The position numbers were made by a program, and so were the translations under genes. 64,000 nucleotides of DNA from Microbacterium laevaniformans. GTDB taxonomy: Bacteria; Actinomycetota; Actinomycetes; Actinomycetales; Microbacteriaceae. The stretch spans positions 2,728,001 through 2,792,000 of the forward strand of contig NZ_JAFBCE010000001.1 in NCBI RefSeq assembly GCF_016907555.1. Reading direction: 5' to 3'. Below the pieces are notes generated by a model, which saw nothing but the letters and a program-made list of their open reading frames with translations, did no database searches and was not told where the DNA came from. Positions 51,470 to 59,825 of this stretch are shown one piece after another (positions within the stretch are counted from its first letter, which is position 1; each line of letters starts with the position of its first letter).

Positions 51470-51532
51470 GCGGCGAGCGTAGACCGCGGCTCGCCGCAGC
51501 GACAGAGGTGGCGGCGCGCGCGGGCAGCCCGA

Positions 51533-52405
51533 TCAGCCCTGCGCGGCCGAGCCGTAGGCGCTGGCGCGGATCTCCTCGAGCAGCGACGGGCGGGTGGGCG
51601 TCCAGCCGAGGGAGCGCGCCTTCTCGCCGCGTCCCTGCTGGTCGAGCATGAGCGCATCGGCGAACGGTGCGCCCAGACGTGCACGCGATGCCTCGACACC
51701 CTCCGGAACGACCGGACCGCCGGCGACCGCTTCGCCGAGCTCGGTGACCGTCGCGTTGTGGCCGCTGAGACCCAGCACGCGTCCGACCGGCTCGGAGCGC
51801 TCGATCACCCGCACGTACAGTTCGGCGAGGTCGTCGACGTGCACGGTCGCCCAGTGCTGGGTGCCGTCGCCGATGACGGTGAGGCGGCCCTCGCCGTCAC
51901 GAGGAGCGGAGGCCAGCATGGCGGGAATTCCGGCGCCGTGGCCGTGCACGATCCCGGGCTCGACGATCGTGAGGGCGAGCTCTGCGGCGGCGAGCCGGGA
52001 CTCCACTCCCTCACGCCAGGCGACGATCGCGGGCGGGTGGAACGGGGTCTGCTCGGTGAGGTCGTCCGACGGGCCGTGGATCCACAGGCCGCCCGTGTGG
52101 ATGTAGGGCTTGCCGGTGCCGCCGAACGCGGCAATGACGGCATCGGCGACGGCGCTGTCGAACTGGGGGGCCGTGCCGTCACCCGGTGCGGCGGTGTGGA
52201 TCGCGGCATCCACTCCCTCCAGCAGCGGAGTGAACCAGTCGGCGTCGGTGACGTCGCCGACCACCGCGGTCGCTCCGGCCGCCGTGGCCTTCTGCGCGGC
52301 GTGCGCACTGCGCACCGGCGCAACGACGTCGTGACCATGGGCGCGCAGAACGTCGAGGACGGACGAGCCGATGTAGCCGGTGGCACCGGTGAGGAGGATC
52401 TTCAT
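51533..52405 (-). CDS. NAD-dependent epimerase/dehydratase family protein
   Basis: 290 residues, extended SDR fold. Nucleotide-binding motif LLTGATGYIGSSVLDVLRAHG. The usual Tyr-x-x-x-Lys is not evident: the region after HTGGLWIHGPS lacks it, as in atypical NmrA-like members. VEPGIVHGHGAG is the conserved post-catalytic loop. Probably binds NAD(P)H without classic epimerase chemistry. Confidence 0.9.
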   Translation of the reverse strand: MKILLTGATGYIGSSVLDVLRAHGHDVVAPVRSAHAAQKATAAGATAVVGDVTDADWFTPLLEGVDAAIHTAAPGDGTAPQFDSAVADAVIAAFGGTGKPYIHTGGLWIHGPSDDLTEQTPFHPPAIVAWREGVESRLAAAELALTIVEPGIVHGHGAGIPAMLASAPRDGEGRLTVIGDGTQHWATVHVDDLAELYVRVIERSEPVGRVLGLSGHNATVTELGEAVAGGPVVPEGVEASRARLGAPFADALMLDQQGRGEKARSLGWTPTRPSLLEEIRASAYGSAAQG

Positions 52406-52557
52406 TCCGTCATCGTAGGCACGCCGCCGGGCGGCGAGGGCGGTCTCGGAAAGCTCGTCAACCCCGAGATCGAATGCCGCGCCCTCCGTATGCTGGCCGC
52501 AGGCGACGGCGCGACGGGGGACCCCGGACGCGTCCGACGACGGGAGGCGGAGCGGCG

Positions 52558-53814
52558 ATGCATGACGTCGTGGTGATCGGAGCAGGCCTCGCGGGGCTGC
52601 GCTGTGCGGTGGTTCTGGCCGAGCGCGGTCTCGAGGTCGCCGTGCTCGACGCCGGAGACGAGGTCGGCGGACGTCAGCGCACCGACCTCGTCGACGGGTT
52701 CCGACTCGATCGTGGCTTTCAGGTGCTCAACCCGGCGTATCCGGCGCTGCGTCGCACCATCGATCTCGATGCCCTCGCGCTGCGATCGTTCCCGGTCGGC
52801 GTTCAGGTGCGCACCGATCGCGGGGTGGCCGCGGTGCGGCATCCGCTGCGCCATCCGTCGTCGATCGCGCGCGGGATCGGCAGCGGGCTGGTGAGCGCCG
52901 CGGATGCCGTGGCGTTCGCGCGCTGGCTCGCACCGGCGTTCACGCGGCGACTGTCAGACCGCGCGCGCGATGACCGCCCGCTGCGCGAGGCGTGGGATGC
53001 CGCGGGCCTGCGCGGACCGCTGCGCTCCGCCGTGCTCGAGCCGTTCCTCGCCGGTGTCGTCGCCGAGGCCGAGGGGGTGACCTCGAACGCATTCGCGCAG
53101 GAGTTGGTGCGGTACTTCGCGCTCGGGCGGCCGGGGCTTCCCGCGGAGGGCATCGCGGCGGTGCCGGCGCAGCTGGCGGCGCGGGCGCGTGCTGCGGGAG
53201 CGGAGATGCGACTCGGAGCGCGAGCGGAGCGCATCGACGCGGACGGCCCGATCGTCGAGGTCGGTGTCGCGGGTGGCGAGGCCCTTCGCGCCGGGCGGGT
53301 CGTGGTGGCTGTCGGGCCGGAGGCGGTGGCAGAGCTGACGCCGGTGCCGCGACCGGCGACCAACGGACTGCAGACATGGTGGTTCGCGGCGACGCACGAG
53401 CCCTCGGCATCCGCGCTGCTGCGCGTCGACGGACGCGGCGCCGCCCGCCGCGGGCCGGTCGTGAACACGGCGGTCGTGTCGCACACCGTGCCGTCGTATG
53501 CGCCCGTGGCGCGCCATCTCATCGAGGCGACGTGCCTGCTGCCGCGGGGCGGCGCGGCCGCAGGCGAGAACGAGGTGCGCCGGCACCTCGCCGAGCTGTG
53601 GGGTGCCGGAGTCACGGACTGGCAGCTGCTGCGTCGCGACGACATCCCGGATGCGCTTCCCGCCCAACCGGCACCGCTGCGCGCGCCCCGCCCGCCGCGC
53701 GTCACCGACCGGATGTACCTCGCCGGCGACCACCGACATGCGGCGTCGATCCAGGGCGCTCTCGCCTCCGGCGAGCGCGCTGCTCGCGCGGTGCTCGTGG
53801 ACGCGGGCGTGTGA
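52558..53814 (+). CDS. FAD-dependent oxidoreductase (amine oxidase/phytoene desaturase-like)
   Basis: 418 residues. N-terminal dinucleotide motif VVVIGAGLAGLRCAVVLAER with E/D at strand 2 (LDAGDEVGGRQRTD), a GRPGLPAEGIAAVPAQLA substrate-domain segment, and a C-terminal FAD motif RMYLAGDHRHAASIQGALAS. GGGAGG precedes the ATG. Flavin amine oxidase/protoporphyrinogen oxidase-like; substrate unknown. Confidence 0.9.
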   Translation: MHDVVVIGAGLAGLRCAVVLAERGLEVAVLDAGDEVGGRQRTDLVDGFRLDRGFQVLNPAYPALRRTIDLDALALRSFPVGVQVRTDRGVAAVRHPLRHPSSIARGIGSGLVSAADAVAFARWLAPAFTRRLSDRARDDRPLREAWDAAGLRGPLRSAVLEPFLAGVVAEAEGVTSNAFAQELVRYFALGRPGLPAEGIAAVPAQLAARARAAGAEMRLGARAERIDADGPIVEVGVAGGEALRAGRVVVAVGPEAVAELTPVPRPATNGLQTWWFAATHEPSASALLRVDGRGAARRGPVVNTAVVSHTVPSYAPVARHLIEATCLLPRGGAAAGENEVRRHLAELWGAGVTDWQLLRRDDIPDALPAQPAPLRAPRPPRVTDRMYLAGDHRHAASIQGALASGERAARAVLVDAGV

Positions 53815-53872
53815 TGGGCGAGGCGGAGCCGCTGCGGTCAGTGGGCCTGCCGTCGCGAAGGCATTCGACCCC

Positions 53873-54175
53873 GTGCCCCCGCCGCCGGGAGCTCTCACGA
53901 TCACCGCCATCGGAGCCCTCCTAGTCAACCTCACCGCGGCATTCCTGCTCGTGCGTCACCGCCACCACCGCGGCAGCCTCACGAAGGCGGCATGGCTCTC
54001 CGCCCGCAACGACGCCCTCGCCGATCTGGCGATCATCGCCGTCGGCATCCTCACGTTCTGGTTCGCCACCGGCTGGCTCGACATCATCGTGGACGCTGGC
54101 ATCGGCCTCCTCAACGCCGATGCCGCCCGAGCTGTCTGGATGGCCGCCCGCGCCGAAACCGACCCCACGCCCTGA
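53873..54175 (+). pseudogene. truncated cation diffusion facilitator (CDF)
   Basis: About 100 codons read GALTITAIGALLVNLTAAFL, SARNDALADLAIIAVGILTF and GIGLLNADAARAVWMAARAE: helices 3-6 of a CDF transporter, including the N-D metal site of helix 5. Helices 1-2 and their metal ligands are absent, so it cannot work as a transporter. It stops 28 bases before an intact CDF gene on the other strand. Confidence 0.8.
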
Positions 54176-54202
54176 CGGGCACGAGCACCGTGCGCCCGCA
54201 GG

Positions 54203-55246
54203 TCATCGTGCAGCGGCCGATGAGCTTCGAACGCTGATCAGGAACTCGTCGACGTGGGGCAGGTGCGCGCGGATGCTTGCCTCGGCGAGGCCGCCGATCT
54301 CGGTGCGCTCCGGGTCGGCGGTGACGAGCGCGTCGCCTTCGAGGCGATGACCGACCCACCGTAGCCGGATGCGCTCCACGCTATCGATGCCGTCGACGTG
54401 GGCGAGAGCGTGCTCGGCGCGTTCGAGAAGCTCTGGTTCGATCGCGTCCATGAGTCGGCGTCCAATCGAGCCGATCGTGCCGAGCAGCAGGACGAAGATC
54501 GCGATGGAGATGATGATGCCGACGATCGGGTCAGCGAGGGGAAAGCCGAGCAGCACTCCGGCACCGCCGATGACCACGGCGAGAGAGGTGAAGCCATCGG
54601 TACGCGCGTGGACGCCGTCCGCGACCAGAGCTGCCGACCCGATTCGTCTCCCGATGCGGATCCGGTAGATCGCGACAAGCTCGTTGCCGGCGAAGCCGAT
54701 CACACCGGCGACGACCACCCACCAGACGTTCTGCAACGGTTGCGGGTGCAGGAGCCGGTCGATCGACTGCCACGCCGCAACAACAGCAGACAGGGCAACG
54801 ACCACGACGATGAAGAGGCCGGCGAGATCTTCCGCGCGACCGAACCCGTACGTGTACCGGCGGTTCGCGGCACGCCGACCGAGGATGAACGCGACCCACA
54901 GCGGGATCGCGGTGAGAGCATCCGAGAAGTTGTGCACGGTGTCGGCCAACAAGGCCACCGAGCCGCTGAACAGGAACACGACGGCCTGCAGAATCGTCGT
55001 CACCAACAAGATCACGAGGCTGATCACTAACGCGCGCACACCCTCGTGACTAGCCTCCATCGCATCATCGATCGAGTCGGCCGCGTCGTGGGTATGCGGC
55101 ACGAACAAGCCGCGCAAGAAGCCCTTCAGCCCCGAGGGGTGATCGTGGTCATGGAGATGCACGCCACCGTCACTATGCAAGGCGTGGTCATGGTCATGGT
55201 CATGGTCATGGTCATGGTGCGAGGAGTGCACGTGCGACGGCGTCAT
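54203..55246 (-). CDS. CDF zinc/cadmium-type efflux transporter
   Basis: 347 residues. The His/Asp-rich N-terminus (HDHDHDHDHDH, then HLHDHDHPSG) would bind divalent metal. Six helices with metal sites ADTVHNFSDAL (helix 2) and VADGVHARTDGF (helix 5), and a C-terminal cytoplasmic dimer domain. Exports Zn2+, Cd2+ or Co2+ in exchange for protons. Overlaps the ArsR gene by four bases. Confidence 0.94.
   Translation of the reverse strand: MTPSHVHSSHHDHDHDHDHDHALHSDGGVHLHDHDHPSGLKGFLRGLFVPHTHDAADSIDDAMEASHEGVRALVISLVILLVTTILQAVVFLFSGSVALLADTVHNFSDALTAIPLWVAFILGRRAANRRYTYGFGRAEDLAGLFIVVVVALSAVVAAWQSIDRLLHPQPLQNVWWVVVAGVIGFAGNELVAIYRIRIGRRIGSAALVADGVHARTDGFTSLAVVIGGAGVLLGFPLADPIVGIIISIAIFVLLLGTIGSIGRRLMDAIEPELLERAEHALAHVDGIDSVERIRLRWVGHRLEGDALVTADPERTEIGGLAEASIRAHLPHVDEFLISVRSSSAAAR
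55184..55218. repeat. hexanucleotide repeat (GGTCAT)n
   Basis: Five to six exact GGTCAT units encode the His-Asp run at the N-terminus of the CDF protein. Slippage would change the number of metal-binding residues in frame. Confidence 0.85.
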
Positions 55247-55608
55247 CGGGCTTCCTCCTCGGCGTGATGGTGACGGGGGGTCCCGCCAAGCGAGTGCTCG
55301 GCTTGGAAGATCGCGTCGGCGACGAGCTGAGACGCGTGCTCATTCTCGAGTCGGTAGAACACCCGCTGCCCCTCCTGGCGGGTCCCGACGATCCGGGCGA
55401 GCCGCAGCTTCGCGAGATGCTGAGACACCGCAGCGGGCGACTTGTCGACGATGTCGGCGATGTGATTCACCGAGAGTTCCCCGGCCGCGTCCAGCGCGAG
55501 AATGATTCGTACCCGCGTGGCGTCGGCAAGCATTCCGAAGACCTCGACCGCAAGCTCCACGTACGGGCTCTCGACCGAAAATCCGCATTGCTGCTTATCT
55601 GCACTCAT
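55243..55608 (-). CDS. ArsR/SmtB-family metalloregulator
   Basis: 121 residues. Winged helix with ELSVNHIADIVDKSPAAVSQ and HLAKLRLARIVGTRQEGQRV; C-terminal alpha-5 type site with EHSLGGTPRHHHAEEEAR supplying histidines. This matches zinc sensors (CzrA/SmtB type), which release DNA when metal binds. The next gene is a CDF exporter, coupled by an ATGA overlap. Confidence 0.93.
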   Translation of the reverse strand: MSADKQQCGFSVESPYVELAVEVFGMLADATRVRIILALDAAGELSVNHIADIVDKSPAAVSQHLAKLRLARIVGTRQEGQRVFYRLENEHASQLVADAIFQAEHSLGGTPRHHHAEEEAR

Positions 55609-55617
55609 ACGCAGATA
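55596..55617. promoter_or_regulatory. ArsR operator overlapping its own start codon
   Basis: Perfect inverted repeat TATCTGC-N8-GCAGATA. The ATG of the regulator lies in the spacer, so bound protein would block transcription or its start. Confidence 0.75.
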
Positions 55618-55681
55618 CGTTACTTCATCGCGGGAGGCCACTCGCACCCTTCGGTGACGCCGGATGCCGCAGGCACGTCCC

Positions 55682-56473
55682 TCACTCCCAGGTGGCGGTG
55701 TCGGGGTCGATGCCCGCGGCACGCGCGCTCTCGTCGATCGCGCGGCTCAGCCAGTGGGTCAGGCCGGGGCGCACCGCGTCGTAGTGCGCCGCGAACCGTG
55801 GGTCGGCGACGTACATCCGCCCGAGGCACACCTGCATCTGCCGGGTGATCGGGAAGAACTGCGAGAGCAGGTCGCGGTGTCGCTCCACGAGGCGGTGGGC
55901 CGCGGCATCCCCGGGTGTCGCCCCGTCGTCGACCGCGGCGCCGAGCTCGGCCTCGAACGCCGTCATCGCCTCCGTCACCGCCGCCCAGTCGCCGGCCGAG
56001 CGCGACGCCGCACGCTCCGCGTACTGCTGCCACTGCGTCGACTGCCCGTAGGCCTCGCGTGCCTGGGCGGGCCACTCGGTGTTCCAGTCAGGGCCGAAGA
56101 TCTCGCGCTGCTCGTCGTCGGAGAGCAGGATGCCGCGCTCCTGCGCCTCGATCATGCGCGCGAGGTCGTCGTCGAGGTCGTTCAGCTGTGCGATCCGCTG
56201 CGCGAGCTGGGCGCGCTGCACCCGCAACTGGTCGGCGACATCGCCCCCCGGCTCATCGAGAATGGCCCGGATCGCGTCGAGGTCGAGCCCGAGCTCGCGG
56301 TACACGACGATGCGCCGGAGGCGTTCGCCATCGGCATCCGTGTAGAGCCGGTAGCCGGCGCGCGATCGTGCGGCGGGGCTCGCGAGGCCGATCTCGTCCC
56401 AGTGGTGGAGGGTCCGCACGGTCAGGCCGAGGCGCGCGGCCGTCTCGCCCACCGGCAGACCGTCGTCAGACAT
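55682..56473 (-). CDS. MerR-family regulator with TipAS domain
   Basis: 263 residues. MerR helix-turn-helix VGETAARLGLTVRTLHHWDE then IGLASPAARSRAGYRLYTDA; dimer coiled coil; C-terminal TipAS-like all-helical domain with WNTEWPAQAREAYGQST and GQSTQWQQYAERA. TipAS domains trap thiopeptides and other cyclic antibiotics. Overlaps the VOC gene by eight bases. Confidence 0.92.
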   Translation of the reverse strand: MSDDGLPVGETAARLGLTVRTLHHWDEIGLASPAARSRAGYRLYTDADGERLRRIVVYRELGLDLDAIRAILDEPGGDVADQLRVQRAQLAQRIAQLNDLDDDLARMIEAQERGILLSDDEQREIFGPDWNTEWPAQAREAYGQSTQWQQYAERAASRSAGDWAAVTEAMTAFEAELGAAVDDGATPGDAAAHRLVERHRDLLSQFFPITRQMQVCLGRMYVADPRFAAHYDAVRPGLTHWLSRAIDESARAAGIDPDTATWE

Positions 56474-56999
56474 GGGACTCATTGTCGTCGGCGCCGATGC
56501 CGACCGCACGGAGGGTGCGGCCCTCGACGCTGTCGGGGTCGAACACCTTGCCCGCCGTGAAGACCACGCGGGTGTTCTCGGGGGTGATGACCTCGATGTC
56601 GCGGGTGTTCCACATCGTGTCGCGCGGGTGGGTGTCAATGCCGAGGGCGCGCAGGGCATCGGCGATCTGATCGATCTGGTCGAGCACGCAGGCGAAGCTC
56701 ACGCTCGCGGCCGGGGCGGTGTCGTCCGGCGCGCCCGCGACGAGGAGCACGTCCTGGAACGCCCACCGGCGCAGGTGCGTCATCTGACCCGGAATGCCGA
56801 ACAGCTCGAAGAACCCGAGGCCGCGGGTCCAGAAGTCGATGGATGCCGCGAGATCCGCCGTCGGAATCGTCACGAACATGGGCATGCCGTAGATGCCGCG
56901 AAACAGAGGCGGGGCGACGGCGTCGGGTCCCGGGGCAGGGACGGGGCTGATGTCGAAAGCGTCGGGAAGGTCGGTCCTGAGACCACGATCGAGCCTCAC
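56466..56999 (-). CDS. VOC-family (glyoxalase/bleomycin resistance-like) protein
   Basis: 177 residues from GTG. Two beta-alpha-beta repeats: MFVTIPTADLAASIDFWTRG then LGFFELFG, and ASVSFACVLDQIDQIADALR then IEVITPENTRVVFTAG. Extra ~40 residues at the N-terminus. Could bind a small molecule or antibiotic. Cotranscribed with the TipAS-type regulator, which suggests a ligand-binding resistance pair. Confidence 0.88.
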   Translation of the reverse strand: MRLDRGLRTDLPDAFDISPVPAPGPDAVAPPLFRGIYGMPMFVTIPTADLAASIDFWTRGLGFFELFGIPGQMTHLRRWAFQDVLLVAGAPDDTAPAASVSFACVLDQIDQIADALRALGIDTHPRDTMWNTRDIEVITPENTRVVFTAGKVFDPDSVEGRTLRAVGIGADDNESHV

Positions 57000-57011
57000 G
57001 TCGCGTGAGGG

Positions 57012-57545
57012 TCAAGCCCCGGATGCGATCCGTGTCTGCAGCGTGTGGATGGTCGATCCCAGGATGCCGCGGGCCAGCAATCCGTCGGCGACGAACGGAC
57101 CCGCGGCATCCTCGCCGACCGGTGGAAGCTGACGGAGGGCGGCGCGGACGTCCGGTGTCATGCGCTGCAGTTGCCATTCGATCTCGGCATCCACGTCGTC
57201 GGGCCTGGCGGTACTGACGGACTTCACGGCGTAGGCGGCGGCACCGAGGGCGTGCGCGCCCATGTGCGCGACGCCCGACGCCTGCGCCGCCGACCGGGCC
57301 GCCGCGATCGCGGCCGGCGAGGTGACCGAGGCGGCGGCGCGGCCCGCAACGAACCGGCGGCGGATCTCGCCCGCCGAGTCGAGCTCGCCGCGGGCGTACG
57401 CGCGAGCTCTCGCGATGGCGTCACGCGGGCGATCGTCGTCGGGAGCCTCACGTTCGAAGAGAGGGAGCACGCGTTCGGCGCAGTCCGCAGACCACGCGGC
57501 GACGAGGCGCCGGTCGGGCTCGCTCAGGGTTTGCGGGGAGAGCAT
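57012..57545 (-). CDS. Imm5-like putative immunity protein
   Basis: 177 residues, mostly helical. DRRLVAAWSADCAERVLPLF then DDRPRDAIARARAYARGELD matches the family called putative immunity protein (Imm5). Such proteins occur in polymorphic toxin loci, but no toxin gene is visible beside it, so it may be an orphan or serve another role. Confidence 0.75.
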   Translation of the reverse strand: MLSPQTLSEPDRRLVAAWSADCAERVLPLFEREAPDDDRPRDAIARARAYARGELDSAGEIRRRFVAGRAAASVTSPAAIAAARSAAQASGVAHMGAHALGAAAYAVKSVSTARPDDVDAEIEWQLQRMTPDVRAALRQLPPVGEDAAGPFVADGLLARGILGSTIHTLQTRIASGA

Positions 57546-57603
57546 CTGCCCATGCTGTCATCGGAGGTGTTCGCGCGGCGGCCCCGGGCTGCGGCGGGGC
57601 GGG

Positions 57604-57615
57604 GAGAATGGCGTG
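57604..57615 (+). promoter_or_regulatory. leaderless promoter -10 box for the DoxX-like gene
   Basis: GAGAAT at 57604-57609, six bases, ATG at 57616. Confidence 0.4.
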
Positions 57616-58017
57616 ATGACACGTCGCGCGAAGAAGCCCGCCGCCACCGTTCCCTGGATCGTGATGGTGCCGTTCGCGGTGTCGGGCGTCATCCACCTCG
57701 TGCGACCCGGGGTGTTCACGCCGATCATCCCGCGGGCGCTGCGGCGGTGGGATCGGCCGCTCGTGGTCGCGTCGGGCATCGCGGAGCTGGCGTGCGCGGT
57801 GGGGTTGGTGGTGCCCTCGACCCGGGCCGCCGCCGGGCGAGCGAGCGCGGTAGTGCTGGCCGCTGTCTGGCCCGCGAACATGCAGATGAGCATCGACCTC
57901 GGCCGCCGGGCGGCGCGCCGGCGCACGGCGAAGGCATGGGCCTCGTTCGCGGTGTCGCTGGTGCGGCTGCCGCTTCAGGTCACGTTGATCAGGAAGGCGC
58001 TCGGCGCCTCACGCTGA
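57616..58017 (+). CDS. DoxX-like membrane protein
   Basis: 133 residues with four helices: WIVMVPFAVSGVIHLVRPGV, then ELACAVGLVVPSTRAAAGRA and VWPANMQMSIDLGRRA, the last typical of COG4270/DoxX-like proteins. Function unknown, usually linked to thiol or oxidative stress. Confidence 0.85.
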   Translation: MTRRAKKPAATVPWIVMVPFAVSGVIHLVRPGVFTPIIPRALRRWDRPLVVASGIAELACAVGLVVPSTRAAAGRASAVVLAAVWPANMQMSIDLGRRAARRRTAKAWASFAVSLVRLPLQVTLIRKALGASR

Positions 58018-58068
58018 GCCAGAGGTGTGCCCAGGCCTCGACCGGGTCGGGCACAGGACACCATAGGC

Positions 58069-58666
58069 TCAGCGCCCTTGAGGCCACAAGCCTACGGATT
58101 GTCGATACTCCGTAGCATCGGGTTCCTCGGTGAACTCGAGGATGTTGCCGACTTTACTGAGGAGAACCTCACGCACCTCGGTAGGACTGGCGAAGAAGAA
58201 CTCCCTGCGGTGGTTCGCGCGATTGAGCGCGCGATCCGCAAAGTGACGGTGAAGCTCAGCTTCTAGGCTGACGGCGTCTTCGGAGAAGAACAGAGTGTGG
58301 GTGTCGAAGCGGAACGGCACGGACGCGCCGCCAAGCTCATAGATCCGCTCGCGGGGTTCGAGTCGTCTCGTGAGTCCAATCTTCACGACGCTCTCACCGA
58401 ACGCGCCCTGGTTCGAAATGACGCAGAGGTAGCCTGCACGAATGTTGGCGGCTCGGTTGTCGTTCTGCCCGATGGCGACGTCGACCTCTGCGAGTCGCTG
58501 CGCGAGAGTCGGATCATCTTGCCCGTTCTGCCGCAGGGTGGCCGACGTGTTGAGGAGGTTCGTTGGCGAGGCGTGCGCATTCCTCTGCGAGTTCCCTCTC
58601 GCAGAACGGGCACCACGCGGCGGCAACGACCGCGAGCACGGAAGAGATCAGGCCTGCGAGCTCCAC
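58069..58666 (-). pseudogene. DUF4041/T5orf172 (GIY-YIG-like) gene with frameshift or deletion
   Basis: The C-terminal half is intact to the TAA/TAG-side stop at 58069: NIRAGYLCVISNQGAFGESV then KIGLTRRLEPRERIYELGGA and REFFFASPTEVREVLL, the T5orf172 nuclease-like domain. A separate frame starting GTG 58666 (VELAGLISSVLAVVAAAW, then CPFCERELAEECARLAN) ends at TGA 58514 and supplies the membrane-anchored start. The middle coiled coil normal for DUF4041 proteins is missing. Confidence 0.65.
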
Positions 58667-58859
58667 GATTCAGCGAATCCCGTCGAAAGTCGTCGCGGGC
58701 GTATCGGAAGGCTATGACTCAGTAGTGCCCCGTAGCGCGGTGGGGCGAGTTGCCCCTACACACGGGTCGGTCGACTCTCCGACGTCATCATGGCGGCGCG
58801 GCCACGACTGCGCCACCCTGGGGCCTTGACCCCGGATCGTGGACACGGTGTCATTTCGG

Positions 58860-59780
58860 TTATGCCGCTTCCGTGAGGGTAGCTGATCTCGCGGCCGCGT
58901 AGGTGTTCTCGTAGCTGTTCGGGGTGATCTGGCCGATCGCGGAGTGGCGTCGGCGCGTGTTGTATCGGTTCGTCCACCGGAACACGGCCCGGTAGGCGGT
59001 GGCTTGATCGGGGAACGCCGACGCGCCTTGGAGGAGCTCGCGTTTGAGCGCGGCGTTGAAGCTCTCGGCCAGCGAGTTGTCGGCGCTCGTGCCCACCGCG
59101 CCCATGGACTGGGTCACCTTGAGCTGCTCGCAGAGTGCTGCGTAGGCTTTCGACGCGTAGACCGAGCCGTGGTCGCTGTGGAACACTGCGCCGGCCAGCG
59201 ATCCGCGGTCGCGGTGCGCGCCGCGGAGAGCGCCTTCGACGAGTTCGGTGCGCATGTGGTCGGCGACCTGCCAGCCGGCGAGCTTGCGCGACCCGAGGTC
59301 GATGCAGGTCGCCAGATACAGGTTGCTGCCGTCCGCGATGGGGAGGTAGGTGATATCGCCGACATACCTGCGGTTCGGCTCCCCGGTGCTGAAGTCCCGC
59401 CCGACCAGGTCGGGGAACTTCCGTCCGGACTGGTCCGGGATCGTGGTCTTCACCCGGCGGCGCAGTCGGATCCCCGCGAGCGCGTGTTCCCGCATCACCC
59501 GAGCGACCCGCTTATGATTCACCCGCCCGGCGGCGGGGACGCCGTCGTTGAGGTCGGCAGTGATCCTCGGTGCCCCGTAGGCGCGGTCACCACCCTGCGC
59601 GGGGTCCTGCAGCACCCGGATCCGTGCCGCCAACCGGGCGTCGTCCGCGGCTCGCGCGGCCCGTCCCGGGGCTGCGGCCAGCCACGCGTAGAACGAGGAC
59701 CGGGCGATCTCGATGACCTCACACAACCGCTTCACGCCGTAGGCGTCCTTGTGGTCCTCGACGAACTGGAAGCGGTTCAC
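58860..59780 (-). CDS. IS3-family transposase OrfB
   Basis: 306 residues from GTG overlapping the OrfA stop (TGGTGA). HTH_21 region at 40-90, integrase core with D142 (YVGDITYLP), D203 (HSDHGSVYAS) and E239 (SLAESFNAALK), DD35E. The reading frame is intact, but the OrfA part needed for the fused transposase is interrupted. Confidence 0.93.
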   Translation of the reverse strand: MNRFQFVEDHKDAYGVKRLCEVIEIARSSFYAWLAAAPGRAARAADDARLAARIRVLQDPAQGGDRAYGAPRITADLNDGVPAAGRVNHKRVARVMREHALAGIRLRRRVKTTIPDQSGRKFPDLVGRDFSTGEPNRRYVGDITYLPIADGSNLYLATCIDLGSRKLAGWQVADHMRTELVEGALRGAHRDRGSLAGAVFHSDHGSVYASKAYAALCEQLKVTQSMGAVGTSADNSLAESFNAALKRELLQGASAFPDQATAYRAVFRWTNRYNTRRRHSAIGQITPNSYENTYAAARSATLTEAA

Positions 59781-59825
59781 CAGTTCGTCTCCGCAGCGAA
59801 ATACTTCGCCGCCTGACGGAGGATG

